64,000 bases of DNA from Farysia itapuensis (Eukaryota; Basidiomycota; Ustilaginomycetes; Ustilaginales; Ustilaginaceae). Shown one piece after another: positions 8,324 through 17,456 of the stretch (within the stretch, counting starts at the first letter, position 1; each line of letters opens with the position of its first letter). The position numbers and the translations under genes are program-made. Location: positions 1 through 64,000 of the forward strand of contig JALBYC010000033.1 of assembly GCA_023212645.1 (NCBI GenBank), written 5' to 3'. The notes beneath the pieces are model-generated. The model saw only the letters and a program-made list of their open reading frames with translations. It had not been told where the DNA came from and ran no database searches.

Positions 8324-11300
8324 CTAGAGTGAGGAGCAGGTACACAGGTCCATGAGGTTACCGAGTGTAGAAGTTGGGGTGGTGGGAGTTTGGGCGGGGA
8401 ATTGGAGTTGGGAGGCCGCGCGTTTTTGCGCGAGGGTTTGGGGTTGAGCGGCCGCCGCCGCGGTGGTGGTGGTGGCGGAAGGGAGGGGTGGTTGGAAGGG
8501 CGTGCGCCAGCTGAGGTACTGGACGAACTTGCGCAGTGCTTTGGCGTGCACCATTTCCAGCCCGACGAGTGGCATTCTGATGCTCGGCGAGGTTGGGTGT
8601 TCCCCCCTGCGGCCCGCGACGGCGGCCTTGGTGGAGGAGGAGGGGTCAGAGGATTGTCGCTGGTGGCGGTGGTCGTGGTAGCGTGGTTTCCTCGGCACGG
8701 GATCGAGCGAGACCAGCTCATCGCCATCGTCGTCGTCGTCGTTGTCGTCGTCGTCATCCTCCTCGTCGTCGTCCTCGTCGTCAGAACCAGAGTGGGGAGT
8801 GCCGGCTTTCTCCGCCCCGACCCCAAGTCGTGCCAAGTCCTTGTCCTCGTCCGGGTCAAAGTCCAGGATGTCAAGCACCTCGCTGCTCCCCTTGGCCCTG
8901 CCTTCTGGGGAGAGGAAGCGCACAATCGCACGCACCGCCACCAGCTGCTCCGGACTATCAGGCAGCATCACCAACTTGGCCACCGTCACCGTATGCAGCT
9001 TCAGCTCGACTGTAAACTCGGTCAGCAGATCTTCCTGTGTGTTCTCCGCCTCGTTACTGCCATCCGCCGCGACGAGGTTCGTCGCAAGCTCTAGGCGCTG
9101 ACACTTGCGACCAATCAGGAAATTCATCACTGCCGGCGTGTCAGCAACCACTGTGTGCTCCGGTCGACAGTACTGGTCGTAAAACGGCACAAACAGATCC
9201 TCAAAGATCCTTTGCGTCACTGCAAGATCGAAGCCGGCATCAATCGTAATCGCCGCAACGGAAGCTTCAACGACATCAGCAACGCACTTGGGCGCTTTGA
9301 GTCCGATCCAGTACTGCACTTTATCGGCGCTTGCGTCGCCCTCACCGACTCGGTCGGCTGCAAGAGCTTTTGCGGCAGCCAGGTTTTCGCCATACGCCTG
9401 AATACTGGTGATCAACACTTTGCTGTTGGACGCAATGAAGCGTGACAGACCCCAGACGTCTCCCATTGCGGAAAGGGTGCTGTTGGACACAAGTAGACCC
9501 TTGAGCGCCGTCAACTCTCCCGGACCGAGCTGTGGGTACCTGCGATAAATCCACATGACGGTGACATAGTCGATGAATGCATCACCCAAGAATTCCAGCC
9601 GCTGATACGATGGCAGAACCGAGGCTAGCAGTGAAGGATGTGTGAAAGCCTCGAGCCCCAAGTGTGGGTACTGGAACTCGTACTTGAACAGCGCTTGAAT
9701 GTGGTGCAGCGACGACAGACTGACTCGCGAATGCCAGTCTTCGGCAATCGACTGCTGCTTGAGCTTCTTAAGCTGGTTGTTGAAGTCGGTCAACGTCGTG
9801 ATTGTCGCTGGGATCAGGCCAAAGACACCTGCCACGTACAGCGCCAAGTCTGGGCCGCCGCTCGAAAGACCCGCGCCAACCAGGGCTTCCACCATATCAC
9901 TCAAGCCTTTCTCGCCGACCTTGTCGATAGCACGTGCGCTCGCCGTAGCCGTCGCACCATCGACAAACGTTCCTTTGACAGTCCTCTCCCAACAGTCCCC
10001 TTGGCCGTACTCGAGCGAGGCGTCCAGCGCCGCGCCCAAGTGCTTGCCCGGCGGCAGAAATCGCTTCGGATGGATATAGGTGCACGAGAAATGGCCGTAA
10101 CGCCATAGCTTGAGCCGTCTGGCCTCGCGGAAGAGCCGCGAATTGGTGAGAATTGCCTTGTTAGCAAGATGCAGTTCTGCTTCCGAATGCGATAGTTCGG
10201 TGGTGAATGTATGGCACGTGGCAGAGAGTTTGAGGAACGTGTCGCCGAGGAACTCGAGTCGTTCATAGCTGTAAGCAGTAGCCACGGATGGAGCTGTCAG
10301 TGCCTGTGCGACTTCATCGACGTGCAGCCTGTTGTCAAAGAGATCCCTGTTGCACGTTGCTGCGATCAGGAGCTGGTCATAACGGGCCAGAAGGGAGGGG
10401 AGCAACAAGGCACTGCTTCCAACTTTGGCCGACACAGGAAGCACGCGGAAGAACTGGGGCACGATGACGCGCTTCTTGGTCTCTGTTGTCTCGATCTGCT
10501 CTGAATGGACGAGCAGGTCGCGAATGCCGGGAAGCTTGGCCACTTCGAGCAGCGACTGATCGTAGTCGCACGCCTGATACACGGTCTGGTCGCGGGTATA
10601 GCGCGAGCCAAACTTTTTGGCGTGTTGGTGCAGGTAGGTTGTGGTGCCATACGAAATGCTTTTGGGTCTGAGTTCGGGTCGGACACGATGTACTCTGTAG
10701 GTCGAGTAAGTCTGTCGACCACCGACACGTTCGATGAGGCGACCGGGGAGCTCGTCCAGGCAGGTCACGTTGATGTCGCGCGCCGGACCAAACGTGTTTA
10801 GCTCGTCAAATGCAACCTCGCCCGGTGCGGTGGCAGACACGCGGGCAGGGGCGATGAGTACGTCCCAGACATAGTCCGTAGGAATTTTCTTGTGACAGAC
10901 CAGTTCAAACACTTGGCGCGTAAACTTCTTGATCAAATCCTCCTGCTCTTCGCGGATAGGAGCAAGCATGCCACAGGAACGCACATTGACGGGCTTGAAG
11001 ACTGAGCCGTCCGATAGCGACATCAGCTTTGTTTCTGGCAGCGGTGCGCGGGTCAGTAGCATCAAAGGCTCGCAATCGTCGCTAAACTCGTCCAGCGGCA
11101 AGAAGGTCGCATAGTATGTCGGCGCAGGCGGGGTGTAGGTAATCATCCTTTTCCAGCCTTGCATGACTTTGGCCGGGATAAACACGGGCTGGCCCGAGAC
11201 GGCCCAGCTCTTGTGGTGTGGATTATTGATCTTGACCGCGGCTTTTTGCTCGGCGGTCTTGACGATGAGTCTGGGCATGAGATACTCGTCCAGTTCTCCA

Positions 11301-13456
11301 AGTTCTCGGAGCTGCTTGCATGCCTGGAATGCCGACATGCGCTTTGCCTGTTTCTTGGAAGACCACGCGCCGCTCTCGACTTGGCGCAGGATCGAGTTGC
11401 TGGGCAGCTCAAGGGTGCATTTGTACCGCGGTGCAACACCGAGCGCAAGCACATCGCTCTCGTTGCTCACTTCGAGCTTGCAGTTCATGGGTGCATCTTT
11501 GGGTGTCTCGCCCTGCAGGGTGGCAACATAGTGTGCAGCAACCGAGGGCGCGTCTTCCGGGAACAGACGAGCACCGGTACTCGGCTCCCATAGACTGACA
11601 TTGCTGAGGAGATCGCGTTCCTCTTCGGTCTCGATCTGCAGCTTTTGTCGCCAGGCATCCAAGTCTGTGTCTGCGTCCGACGTTTCCGACATCTGTCCGA
11701 GCCAGCGTTCTCGAGACTCTTCTGTGCGAAAAGCGTTAAAGATGACACGCTGCTGATCGAGGTTGTTGCGCTCCACCAAGAGGATCAGACGGCTGTCTCT
11801 GGCACGCGCGCGCCCTCGAGACTGTAAAAAGCTGATGTGACGATTGAAGAGGTCGAAGCGTACGACCAGGTTGGCTGCCTGGATGTCGAGTCCCTCTTCG
11901 GCGATGGCAGTTGCGACTAGCAAGTTGGTTGGCGCACGATGCCTGAATCTGTTGAGCACTTGCACCTGTTCGTGCCAGTCCATGCCCATGGTGGTGTTAC
12001 CGCTGTTATCGTGGCCGATGATACACTCTGGCTGGATGAATTCGAGGCCAGGCACACGCTTGATCAATTCAACCAGCATGTATGCCGTCTGTCTGCGCTC
12101 GACAAAGACAATGCCACAAAAGGACTCGGCTTCGTGTGTAAAGCACTGGAGCAGTTGTACGAAGCGGAGAATCTTGGAGGAGCTGTTTTCGGAAGAGAGT
12201 TGTAGCACGTCGGGCAGGGGCGGTTGATCCTTGAGATGCTGCAGGATACGTTTGTTGAGCTCGGTGTTGGAGGACATGTGAGCTGCGCCTGTGAGTGAGC
12301 GTGACTCTCTCCCACTCCCGCCAAGGAGCCATGCGATGTCGAGCAGACTCTGTTGGTTGGATCCAGACGCCCAGCGCTTGAGTTTCTGTTTGTGATCGAG
12401 CAAGGAGCTGTGCCACACGAGATCGCACATCAGTGGACCGTACTGATGCAGCGTATGATCGATTTTGGGCTGAATCTCATCGTTGTACTCGGGAAATTCT
12501 TGCGCAAACTGGGCCTGCATCGTCAGAGTCAACTGGGAATGCTGGACGTGGTCGAGATGGTAGGGATCGTACTGAACGACGAGTTCCTCAGGTCGTTGTT
12601 TGACTTGCTCGAGTTCTTTGATGGACTCGCCGGTAGCGGTATAGATGCGTGCGTCCATGGTTCGCTGAAGGTAGGCCGACGCCTCAGCAAATTCTCCGGA
12701 TGCGGAAAAGATGGGACTGGCAGTCATGCCAAACACTTTGGGCAGCTGCTCACGGTTACCAGAGTCGGCGAGGGCCAAATGGTAGTACTTCATGATGCGG
12801 AAAAAGGGGTGATTCTTGACGGCGTGGTGCACTTCGTCAAAGATGAGAAGCTTGATGTCGGACATTTTGACAAAGCCATGGATCAGGGCATCCAGCATGA
12901 CCTGCGCAGTGGATACAATGACGTCGTGCGACTCCAGAAGAGCCTGCCATTCGTGTAGCCTCCATGTTTCCAGCTCACCCTTTCTGGTGCGGAGTGTGCC
13001 CTTTAGTTCGCCGTACAGTTTGCCGACCATGAGCTCCGAGTTGCCAGCAATGACACTCGACTGCTGGTGAACGAGCGGCACCAGATTGACGAGGAAAAAC
13101 GACACTTTTCTCTTGTGCGCCAAGGGATTGGGTGCTGCGTTTATTGCGGCGAGCTGCAGGTCATGGACATGCTTGAGCAGGAGGACCGAGATGAGCGTCT
13201 TGCCGCTTCCCGTATCGAGACAGACGAGAACATTTTCTTCTTTGGCCAAGTTGAGCAGCTCAACCTGGTACGAGCGGGGGATGTAATGGATCTGATCGTT
13301 GCGCAGCTGGTCTTCAAGAGTGACGGCTGTATGCGCCTGTAGAATCTCTGCAATGCGCAGAAGGTAGGCTCTATGATGGTCCTCCTTTACATCGCCAGCA
13401 GGCTCGATCGGTTCGAGGACCAGGCCTGCAAGCTTGTTATCTATCTCGTGTGCCAT
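8324..13456 (-). CDS. dcl1: Dicer-like ribonuclease III
   Basis: A 1710-residue single-exon Dicer, which cuts long double-stranded RNA into small RNAs for silencing. The DExD/H helicase has a Walker A motif DTGSGKT (residues 81-87) and a DEVH box (207-210). The helicase C-terminal domain ends with QSRGRARARDSR near residue 555. A Dicer dimerisation domain (~650-750) follows. RNase IIIa has ERLEFLGDTFLK (~1065) with the second acidic motif SDMVEALVGA. RNase IIIb has QRLEFLGDAFIDY (~1285) with VADVVEASVAA. All acidic catalytic residues expected in both RNase III domains are visible, so the enzyme looks active. A PAZ domain is not obvious; residues ~850-1010 would hold it. An almost pure Asp/Glu run (~1555-1577, from a GTC/GTT triplet repeat at 8727-8790) precedes a Ser/Pro/Ala-rich tail. 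Before it, a weak dsRBD-like stretch (~1490-1545) is possible. Confidence 0.95.
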   Translation of the reverse strand: MAHEIDNKLAGLVLEPIEPAGDVKEDHHRAYLLRIAEILQAHTAVTLEDQLRNDQIHYIPRSYQVELLNLAKEENVLVCLDTGSGKTLISVLLLKHVHDLQLAAINAAPNPLAHKRKVSFFLVNLVPLVHQQSSVIAGNSELMVGKLYGELKGTLRTRKGELETWRLHEWQALLESHDVIVSTAQVMLDALIHGFVKMSDIKLLIFDEVHHAVKNHPFFRIMKYYHLALADSGNREQLPKVFGMTASPIFSASGEFAEASAYLQRTMDARIYTATGESIKELEQVKQRPEELVVQYDPYHLDHVQHSQLTLTMQAQFAQEFPEYNDEIQPKIDHTLHQYGPLMCDLVWHSSLLDHKQKLKRWASGSNQQSLLDIAWLLGGSGRESRSLTGAAHMSSNTELNKRILQHLKDQPPLPDVLQLSSENSSSKILRFVQLLQCFTHEAESFCGIVFVERRQTAYMLVELIKRVPGLEFIQPECIIGHDNSGNTTMGMDWHEQVQVLNRFRHRAPTNLLVATAIAEEGLDIQAANLVVRFDLFNRHISFLQSRGRARARDSRLILLVERNNLDQQRVIFNAFRTEESRERWLGQMSETSDADTDLDAWRQKLQIETEEERDLLSNVSLWEPSTGARLFPEDAPSVAAHYVATLQGETPKDAPMNCKLEVSNESDVLALGVAPRYKCTLELPSNSILRQVESGAWSSKKQAKRMSAFQACKQLRELGELDEYLMPRLIVKTAEQKAAVKINNPHHKSWAVSGQPVFIPAKVMQGWKRMITYTPPAPTYYATFLPLDEFSDDCEPLMLLTRAPLPETKLMSLSDGSVFKPVNVRSCGMLAPIREEQEDLIKKFTRQVFELVCHKKIPTDYVWDVLIAPARVSATAPGEVAFDELNTFGPARDINVTCLDELPGRLIERVGGRQTYSTYRVHRVRPELRPKSISYGTTTYLHQHAKKFGSRYTRDQTVYQACDYDQSLLEVAKLPGIRDLLVHSEQIETTETKKRVIVPQFFRVLPVSAKVGSSALLLPSLLARYDQLLIAATCNRDLFDNRLHVDEVAQALTAPSVATAYSYERLEFLGDTFLKLSATCHTFTTELSHSEAELHLANKAILTNSRLFREARRLKLWRYGHFSCTYIHPKRFLPPGKHLGAALDASLEYGQGDCWERTVKGTFVDGATATASARAIDKVGEKGLSDMVEALVGAGLSSGGPDLALYVAGVFGLIPATITTLTDFNNQLKKLKQQSIAEDWHSRVSLSSLHHIQALFKYEFQYPHLGLEAFTHPSLLASVLPSYQRLEFLGDAFIDYVTVMWIYRRYPQLGPGELTALKGLLVSNSTLSAMGDVWGLSRFIASNSKVLITSIQAYGENLAAAKALAADRVGEGDASADKVQYWIGLKAPKCVADVVEASVAAITIDAGFDLAVTQRIFEDLFVPFYDQYCRPEHTVVADTPAVMNFLIGRKCQRLELATNLVAADGSNEAENTQEDLLTEFTVELKLHTVTVAKLVMLPDSPEQLVAVRAIVRFLSPEGRAKGSSEVLDILDFDPDEDKDLARLGVGAEKAGTPHSGSDDEDDDEEDDDDDNDDDDDGDELVSLDPVPRKPRYHDHRHQRQSSDPSSSTKAAVAGRRGEHPTSPSIRMPLVGLEMVHAKALRKFVQYLSWRTPFQPPLPSATTTTAAAAAQPQTLAQKRAASQLQFPAQTPTTPTSTLGNLMDLCTCSSL
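8727..8790. repeat. Trinucleotide repeat coding for the Dicer acidic tract
   Basis: A run of GTC/GTT/ATC-type triplets on the plus strand (8727-8780, partly imperfect) reads on the coding strand as GAC/GAT/GAA and encodes the Asp-rich segment of Dicer. Such a coding microsatellite can vary in length between strains. Confidence 0.75.
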
Positions 13457-13646
13457 GGTGGTGCGGAGCCAAACCTTGTTCGCGCCTTCATTGTCCAGGT
13501 GTGTGGTGGGGTCTTGTCGTCGTTGTCGAGTGTCAAAGGGGCGAAGCTGTCAATCTGCGCACAAATCGAACAAAATCGGGAGATGGAAACATGTTAGAGC
13601 AGCAGATGCGCAAACTCAGCTCCTTTTGCTTCTCACCACCATCACC

Positions 13647-14723
13647 ATGTACAACGGCATCGGCCTCAAGACAGCCAGAGGAACAGGCACCAGCGGCTAC
13701 ATACAGCGCAACATCTCCCACTTTCGTCCACGCGATACACCGTTTGACAAACGCCCAGCTCCCGCACACGAACATGTACGACACACACAGCCCGATGCTG
13801 GCATCCTCGAGCACGAGCGAAAACGCAAGATCGAAGTAGAATGTATGCACTTGCGCGTCCAGCTCGAGGATGAAGAGGTAGCCGAAGACGTGATCGAACA
13901 ACGAGTGGCTGACTTGCGAGCTAGACTCACGAGCCAGGCTGCTCCCGTCGCCGTTGATGGTGCAAAGATTGGACCGGGTGAGACACACAAGCTTCGAGCA
14001 GCCAAGAATGCAGAAGATACCCGCATGGGCAATGCGCTCAATGTCGATCGCAATTATCGCGAAGGTGATGCTTTCAACCGCGAACTGCAGCAGCAGCGAA
14101 AAGAGGAACGAGTTGAAGAACGACGTCGTGCCGATGAACAACGCAAAGCCGACTGGCAGCGCAAGAAAGACCTCGAAGACGAACGAGTGCGTGCACAAAG
14201 ACACGCCGCCGCCGCCGCCGTCGCCGCCACCAGCAGTCATCGTCGTCGGTCTCGCTCTCCTTCTCCCTACCGCCGTAGACGCGGCTCGACGCGCTCCCCC
14301 TCACGAAGTCGACGCCGTCCTTCGCGCTCTGAATCGTCGTTGAGTCGTCGAAGCATCTCGCCGCCTCAGCCTGAACGCAGACATCGTCGTTCCCGCTCCA
14401 TCACCCGCTCGCCACCAAGGCGCGGCCGCAGTGCTTCGCGCTCTGACTCATCGCTGAGTCGTCCTCGTCGAAGTTCGTCCCGCTCGCTGTCTCCTCCGCC
14501 CAAACATCTACGTCGTTCCCGCTCTCCCACGCGGTCTCGCTCTCCACCATCACGGCGCAGACGAAACCTCACCCGCTCAATCAGCCCAAGACGCAGAACA
14601 ACCCACTCACCCTCACCTCCAGCCCGAGATTCACCCACCCCACAAAACGAAAATGACGCTTTCTCCCCCCGTCCACCACCCAGACGTCCCGGCCCACCAC
14701 CTCCTCGTCCCCCCGGACTCTAA
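13647..14723 (+). CDS. CWC21: Spliceosome-associated protein CWC21 (SRRM2/SRm300 N-terminal type) with RS domain
   Basis: A 358-residue protein. The first 20 residues, MYNGIGLKTARGTGTSGYIQ, followed by RNISHFRPR, are nearly the invariant start of yeast Cwc21 and human SRRM2, which contacts Prp8 in the catalytic spliceosome. The cwf21 domain (~60-105, ILEHERKRKIEVECMHLRVQLED...) is helical and complete. A Lys/Glu/Arg coiled coil (~140-205) follows, then an Arg-Ser-rich C-terminus (~210-340) with SPSR and SRSP repeats. Yeast Cwc21 lacks this RS tail; the long RS domain is the metazoan/basidiomycete arrangement. The ATG at 13647 is chosen because it gives the conserved N-terminus; the frame is open upstream but unrelated. 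Confidence 0.95.
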   Translation: MYNGIGLKTARGTGTSGYIQRNISHFRPRDTPFDKRPAPAHEHVRHTQPDAGILEHERKRKIEVECMHLRVQLEDEEVAEDVIEQRVADLRARLTSQAAPVAVDGAKIGPGETHKLRAAKNAEDTRMGNALNVDRNYREGDAFNRELQQQRKEERVEERRRADEQRKADWQRKKDLEDERVRAQRHAAAAAVAATSSHRRRSRSPSPYRRRRGSTRSPSRSRRRPSRSESSLSRRSISPPQPERRHRRSRSITRSPPRRGRSASRSDSSLSRPRRSSSRSLSPPPKHLRRSRSPTRSRSPPSRRRRNLTRSISPRRRTTHSPSPPARDSPTPQNENDAFSPRPPPRRPGPPPPRPPGL

Positions 14724-14841
14724 ATTCCCGCAGATGCATGCAAAAGAAAAAGTCCAGGATTGACAACGGGGTTTATTTCCAAGGTAAAGTGTGCAGAAAA
14801 GTTTTGCCAGGAGAGCGAAAGTGTGTGTGTGTGCGAAGTGA

Positions 14842-17235
14842 TTATTGATAGTCGTGGTACTCGTGGTGCTGTTGTTGCTGGTGGGTGGCGGGGATGTACT
14901 GTCCACTGGGGTGCGGTTGCGGGTGGGTTGGGGGAGGGGAGAAGTGCTGGGAGAGGGAGTGGGAGTGGGAGTGGGAGTGAGAGTGGTAGACGTGCTGCTG
15001 TGGTGGTTGTTGGGCGTAGTACTGCGCAGGGGTGTGGTGGTGGGCGGCGGCGGCGGCGGCGGGGGGTTGTGGCTGTGGCTGTTGAGTGGCGTAGTAGGGT
15101 TGTGTGGGTGGTTGTGTGTGGGAAGGGTAGGCGGGGGTGTAGGGCGCGGGGGAGCTTGACGGATGTTGTGGCGGCGGTCCAGGGTAGTGCTGCTGCGGTG
15201 GGATGGGTGGTAAGGGTGACGGGGCTCGACCGGTGTGCCAGTCCTGGTTGGGCGTGGGTGCAGTTGGGTAAGTCGACGGAGCGGGTGGCTGTGACGACTG
15301 TGAGTACACGTATCCGTTCGCACCCGCACCGACTTGTGTTGGAGGCGGGCCTTGCCAGCTGGACTGCGAGTAGGAAGGTGCACGGTGGTGGTGGTGGTGC
15401 GGGGGAGGTGAGGGTTGCTGCTGCGGGTGGTAGAGGTGCGATGGATACGGAGCAGCTGCGCCTGACGCTGCCGGTGCTGGTGCTGGTGCCGGAACCGATG
15501 GCTGACTCGGCGCCTGCGTGGATGGCAACGGTCGCGACGAGGTATACTGCTGCTGGGCATACGGCGATGGAATGGGATTGTAGGACAGGGAGGCAGCAGG
15601 AGACGTAGAGCGCGGCGGGATGACCGGCGGCTGTCCAAGGTGACTGGCAGAGCTCGGCGGCATGCCTTGTTGGTGCTGCTGCTGTTGGTAGAATTGCTGT
15701 GCATTCATAGTCGTACTCGAGGTGGGATATCCGGCAGGACTGGTGCTGTACTGCGACAGAGCCGATCCGGGTCTAGCAGCCGGCGACACCGGCCTCTGCT
15801 GCTGTGGTGGTGGTGGGGGCGGACTGTACAGTGACGCTAGATGGGCAGGCGCCTGATAGACGTGCGACGGCGGAGCCCGCTCTTCGGCCAGCGGAGGTTT
15901 GCTGGCACTGGAACCAGAGTGAGAATGAGAGAAGCTCATGTGCGACATGGACTGCGTCAGCTGCTGGGTCGGATCGGTATACAGTGCTCCAAAGCTCGAA
16001 GGCGGGCTCGAAATGTGAGAGACAGACTGCGAGCGCGGAACATTGTAGCCAGTAGGGCCTGCTCGAATGGTGGCATACCGGTCATCGTGAGAGTCGGCGC
16101 CGTTGGGTGGAGAAGCAAGGTACGTGACGCTCTGCGAAGGTGTCATTGACTGCTGCGAGTAGTACGATGCAGACGGACCGACCGAATGGCCGAACTCGGA
16201 TGACGACGAGGTGGGTATGTAGCTGTTGCGTCTCGAACCGGCGGCGGGGCCGTAGGACGACATGTCGGACGGCGCAACTGAGTGATAGCTCGATGCAAAC
16301 GGTGGCGCAGGACTCGGTCCGCGCGAAGCATAGTGCTGAGGAGCAGGACTGGGACCCCGCGATGCTACAAGCGGAGCTGGACTGGTTCCACGCGAGATGC
16401 TCTGGGGAGCATAAGCTGGAGTGTATGCATCGGGATTGGCCAATGACGAACTTGGGCGGCGCAAAGAGCTGGCAATGTCGTTCATCGTGGCCGAGTGAGA
16501 CGACGAGAAGGACGCACGACTGATGGACGCCAAGCTCGACGCAGACACGGAGCTCGATAGGCGGTTGTGAGAGGAGGCGGGACGCATCGAGGCCGGGATG
16601 GGCGGGTGATCTGTTGCTGCGTTCTTGCTCTTGGAAGCGGCAGGAGAGACATCGTCCGCGCCATCGATGCGCGAAAAGGTACCTGCACCCCCGTATGTGT
16701 CTGTGCCGCTGAGCACTGGCTTGGTTTGCGGCTTCTTCTTGGGCGGTGCGGCGGAAGAGTAGAAGGTGAGTTCGAGATACACTTCGCCAGCATAACGATC
16801 TTTGGCCTTGATCGTGACCCATTCATCAAATTCGCCGGTGGACAGAGTGTCAGTGAGGTCAACGATACCTTCACCGATGAGCTCGGGCTCCTTTGTATCG
16901 TCCGCATAGCAGGCTACCTTGAGAACCTTTTTCCCTCCCTTTTTGGACGCGGCGGTGGTTGTGGTGGTCGTGGCGTTAGGGTCGGTGACTAAGGCATCTT
17001 CCATGTCCGAGTAGATCTCAAAATGCAGTTGTTCGTCCCAGCTGGGGTGTTGACCTCCGCGTTTGTCTGCCTTTGTCCGTTGAGTTTCCTGAGCGATGCT
17101 GAGGACGGTGTAGGGGTCCTGTTTGCCGATGGATTTCTTGTTGGGCAGGTTGCGAGCCTTGAGGACGACGCATACGAGCGTGCCCTTGTGGACAGGCTCA
17201 GAGGATGGTGGCATGGTGGATGTAGTTGCACTCAT
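14842..17235 (-). CDS. C2-domain protein with long Pro/Gln-rich tail (Inn1/Fic1 ingression-protein type)
   Basis: A 797-residue protein with one N-terminal C2 domain (~18-165: GTLVCVVLKARNLPNKKSIGKQDPYTV, WDEQLHFEI, LIGEGIVDLTD, YAGEVYLELTF) followed by about 600 residues of low-complexity Ser/Pro/Gln/Tyr/His sequence with many PxxP motifs. This layout matches yeast Inn1 and fission yeast Fic1, which use the C2 domain at the division-site membrane and PxxP motifs to bind SH3 proteins (Hof1, Cyk3, Cdc15) during cytokinesis. The C2 calcium-binding aspartates look incomplete, as in Inn1. The tail contains a run of alternating His and Ser near the C-terminus. The call rests on architecture. Confidence 0.8.
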   Translation of the reverse strand: MSATTSTMPPSSEPVHKGTLVCVVLKARNLPNKKSIGKQDPYTVLSIAQETQRTKADKRGGQHPSWDEQLHFEIYSDMEDALVTDPNATTTTTTAASKKGGKKVLKVACYADDTKEPELIGEGIVDLTDTLSTGEFDEWVTIKAKDRYAGEVYLELTFYSSAAPPKKKPQTKPVLSGTDTYGGAGTFSRIDGADDVSPAASKSKNAATDHPPIPASMRPASSHNRLSSSVSASSLASISRASFSSSHSATMNDIASSLRRPSSSLANPDAYTPAYAPQSISRGTSPAPLVASRGPSPAPQHYASRGPSPAPPFASSYHSVAPSDMSSYGPAAGSRRNSYIPTSSSSEFGHSVGPSASYYSQQSMTPSQSVTYLASPPNGADSHDDRYATIRAGPTGYNVPRSQSVSHISSPPSSFGALYTDPTQQLTQSMSHMSFSHSHSGSSASKPPLAEERAPPSHVYQAPAHLASLYSPPPPPPQQQRPVSPAARPGSALSQYSTSPAGYPTSSTTMNAQQFYQQQQHQQGMPPSSASHLGQPPVIPPRSTSPAASLSYNPIPSPYAQQQYTSSRPLPSTQAPSQPSVPAPAPAPAASGAAAPYPSHLYHPQQQPSPPPHHHHHRAPSYSQSSWQGPPPTQVGAGANGYVYSQSSQPPAPSTYPTAPTPNQDWHTGRAPSPLPPIPPQQHYPGPPPQHPSSSPAPYTPAYPSHTQPPTQPYYATQQPQPQPPAAAAAAHHHTPAQYYAQQPPQQHVYHSHSHSHSHSLSQHFSPPPTHPQPHPSGQYIPATHQQQQHHEYHDYQ
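14955..14990. repeat. GGGAGT hexamer repeat coding for a His-Ser run
   Basis: Near-perfect tandem GGGAGT/GAGAGT units lie on the plus strand. On the coding strand they read as alternating CAC/CAT and TCC/TCT, giving a His-Ser run in the tail of the C2-domain protein. The repeat is short and in frame, so length changes would not break the gene. Confidence 0.7.
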
Positions 17236-17456
17236 CCGATGCGCAGCAATCGATAACCCAAGAAAACACCTTCTCGCCAGTCACTGCCAAGAATGTGATA
17301 TGGCGATGCAGAAGATGCGCAATCACAATGTTGATCCGAGTCTCTCTGTCTCGCACACCCAGGTGTTGGTTGTTCTTTTTTTGAATACAAATTAACGCGA
17401 CCGGTTTTATAACAGAGCACTGCATTGTAATTAAAACGGCTTGAGGGGAGGGATAT

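Noticed and set aside
14631..15704. A 357-codon frame of Pro/His/Thr repeats overlapping the C2-domain gene in another frame
   Set aside because: Low-complexity shadow of the repeat-rich tail; no ordered domain, and the C2-domain frame is complete.
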